In this document: positions 24,601-24,725 of the stretch, piece after piece
Numbering within the stretch: the stretch's first letter is position 1
Layout: each line of letters opens with the position of its first letter
DNA from: CAZFQG01 sp964520785
GTDB taxonomy: Bacteria; Planctomycetota; Planctomycetia; Pirellulales; Thermoguttaceae
Reading direction: 5' to 3'
Assembly: GCA_964520785.1 (NCBI GenBank)
Contig: CAZFQG010000089.1
Coordinates: forward strand, 1 to 24,725
Length of the DNA: 24,725 nucleotides
Made by a program: the position numbers and the translations under genes
Notes under the pieces: model-generated
Databases searched by the model: none
What the model saw: the letters and a program-made list of their open reading frames with translations, nothing else
Told to the model about the DNA's origin: nothing

Positions 24601-24725
24601 GCCGTCTTGTCGATATACTCCCAGCGTCCGAAGAGAATCCGCCCGTCCGGAAGAATGGAAGGGTCGAACTCGTTGACGTTGTTGACGGAGATGGGATGGA
24701 CGTCCGATCCGTCGGCGTTCATTAC
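21690..24725 (-). CDS. Large multi-haem secreted protein (propeller/HzsA-like, FN3, LamG), 5'-truncated
   Basis: The frame is open to the window edge, so the N-terminus is missing; 1,011 codons are present. The first ~230 residues (NEFDPSILPDGRILFGRWEYIDK and later strands) look like a TolB-type beta-propeller. Three CxxCH haem motifs follow: CIGCH (23778-23792), CVSCH (23622-23636, within a PSCyt1-like IQPILDRHCVSCHG context) and CADCH (23208-23222). This order resembles the family with the hydrazine synthase alpha-subunit middle domain (HzsA-like), which is widespread in planctomycetes that do not do anammox, so hydrazine chemistry should not be assumed. Two fibronectin-III-like segments (around WTPAAELDGLTAEIHRGS and CWDAVPRRRYIVYRRT) precede a C-terminal LamG/concanavalin domain (last ~170 residues). 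A role in extracytoplasmic redox chemistry or polysaccharide binding is inferred. Confidence 0.85.
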   Translation of the reverse strand, partial: VMNADGSDVHPISVNNVNEFDPSILPDGRILFGRWEYIDKTALTQQSLWAVLPDGTLEAAVYANNMVKPEAILDARPVPGEEHLICGSFTPHNSGPRGCIGMVDPRLGKNDPGAIFNFDVPDNPTLDQGFSCDPWPLSRDVVLYSGRPEGAPLNVLMLAHRDGRKVVVAADPNIDLHSPIVIAPRDVPPVAGATRKDDSVRTGRFFVQDIYQGMPEVRRGTIKSLRVVEETSRISPAPKGSHSLNQTFLVSAALAFSAKNYLGVVPIEPDGSAYFEVPAGKAIYFQALDEEGRLVRGMRTFLQAAPGKTRSCIGCHEQKYSAAPSARREQAALVREPSRLEPESWGTGPIDYPTMIQPILDRHCVSCHGGEEGFAGSLDLSGGWTRLFNISYENLANRRQTQLIASYISAIDCMNGTANFSAQILPAYSHGSGNAPLADVVLSGHEARIPNFTEAERDLLLAWIDTNGLYYGTWNYSEAGCALDSWTRTRDELMNLMGEAGCADCHGDGTRITRFENDWFNLKQPEMSRVLRAPLAAEGEGNGLAWCRDRKVDSEPRLRIMTMGDYVHHVLPLDQFPTRNPVIRDDSGEPVVPFASTEDPIYQKMLAIIRSGRSLALSAPRVDMPGAKVIAGESRHILPPEVPTLAPPIQATVDADGVVRISWTPAAELDGLTAEIHRGSAEGFPPSEESRLGETRLFHLDDAEAPTGTVHYGLVLRHGEHRSAPRYLGVNVPAPTAPEIPQGFSARPGVGGVLLCWDAVPRRRYIVYRRTASDGDFVRIVEEPVAGGSYADTAAPLEGPSEYAIAALGPRGLEGPRTSAVSAAPIPVPQDAVLDLSFDAKPAGVEFMGAASVADGCLDLRAGGHAELSPAPEYTPLRGITVQCSVCLDEPTRMPVVISHGAWRQSGWFLQSLGGRWRWHVAGVDCDGGEVKVGQWHSITAVYDGEYARLYDQGRLIATQKTSTHTPWNGRLFLGQYSSSPSDPYQVKGRIKDVRIYRRALSEEEIAGTDR

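Noticed and set aside
21690..24725. Hydrazine synthase subunit, hence an anammox organism
   Set aside because: HzsA-like middle domains occur in many non-anammox planctomycetes, and no other anammox gene is in the window.

Overview
The window reads as a piece of a planctomycete chromosome (GC-rich, by eye about 60%). The diagnostic content is a DUF1559 pilin-like protein, a Cys-rich secreted protein with the planctomycete TIGR03000-type domain, an ECF-like sigma factor followed by a giant Ser/Thr kinase with WD40 repeats, multi-haem proteins with beta-propeller/HzsA-like and LamG parts, and a Tat-exported DegT-type aminotransferase. No rRNA, tRNA, CRISPR array, IS element or phage gene was recognised. 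Both window ends cut through genes.

Layout, left to right. (1) Positions 1-5672, + strand: the C-terminal part of a di-haem cytochrome/peroxidase-like protein closed by a clear intrinsic terminator, an NAD-dependent sugar-nucleotide epimerase, then two translationally coupled M14-carboxypeptidase-like secreted proteins. The second keeps all zinc ligands; the first has lost them. (2) 5986-11214, + strand: an ECF-like sigma factor and a 1,496-residue membrane kinase with an N-terminal zinc-ribbon-like segment and about 21 WD40 blades, probably one signalling unit. (3) 11288-17039, - strand: a PilZ-TM protein (predicted c-di-GMP binding), an unusual fusion of DUF116 with a polyprenyl diphosphate synthase behind a near-consensus sigma-70 promoter, lysyl-tRNA synthetase with a 16-bp-periodic triple repeat directly upstream, and a small secreted planctomycete protein. 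(4) 17243-18755, - strand: a lipoprotein and a DUF1559 pilin-like protein, likely one operon behind a TTGACA promoter. (5) 19087-20439, + strand: the Tat-exported aminotransferase, divergent from (4) and with its own promoter. It ends at a perfect 10-bp hairpin facing the convergent TIGR03000-type gene. (6) 20556-24725, - strand: the TIGR03000-type gene, a 423-nt non-coding interval with hairpins, and the C-terminal 1,011 codons of a large multi-haem, FN3- and LamG-containing secreted protein.

The genes do not form one pathway. Most are housekeeping or cell-surface functions typical of planctomycetes. The points most worth a second look are the DUF116-prenyl synthase fusion, the active/inactive carboxypeptidase pair with calcium-loop-like inserts, the sigma factor/kinase pair with a 3x7-blade array, the membrane PilZ protein, and the repeat in the lysS leader. 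All assignments come from reading motifs by eye; no database search was run.
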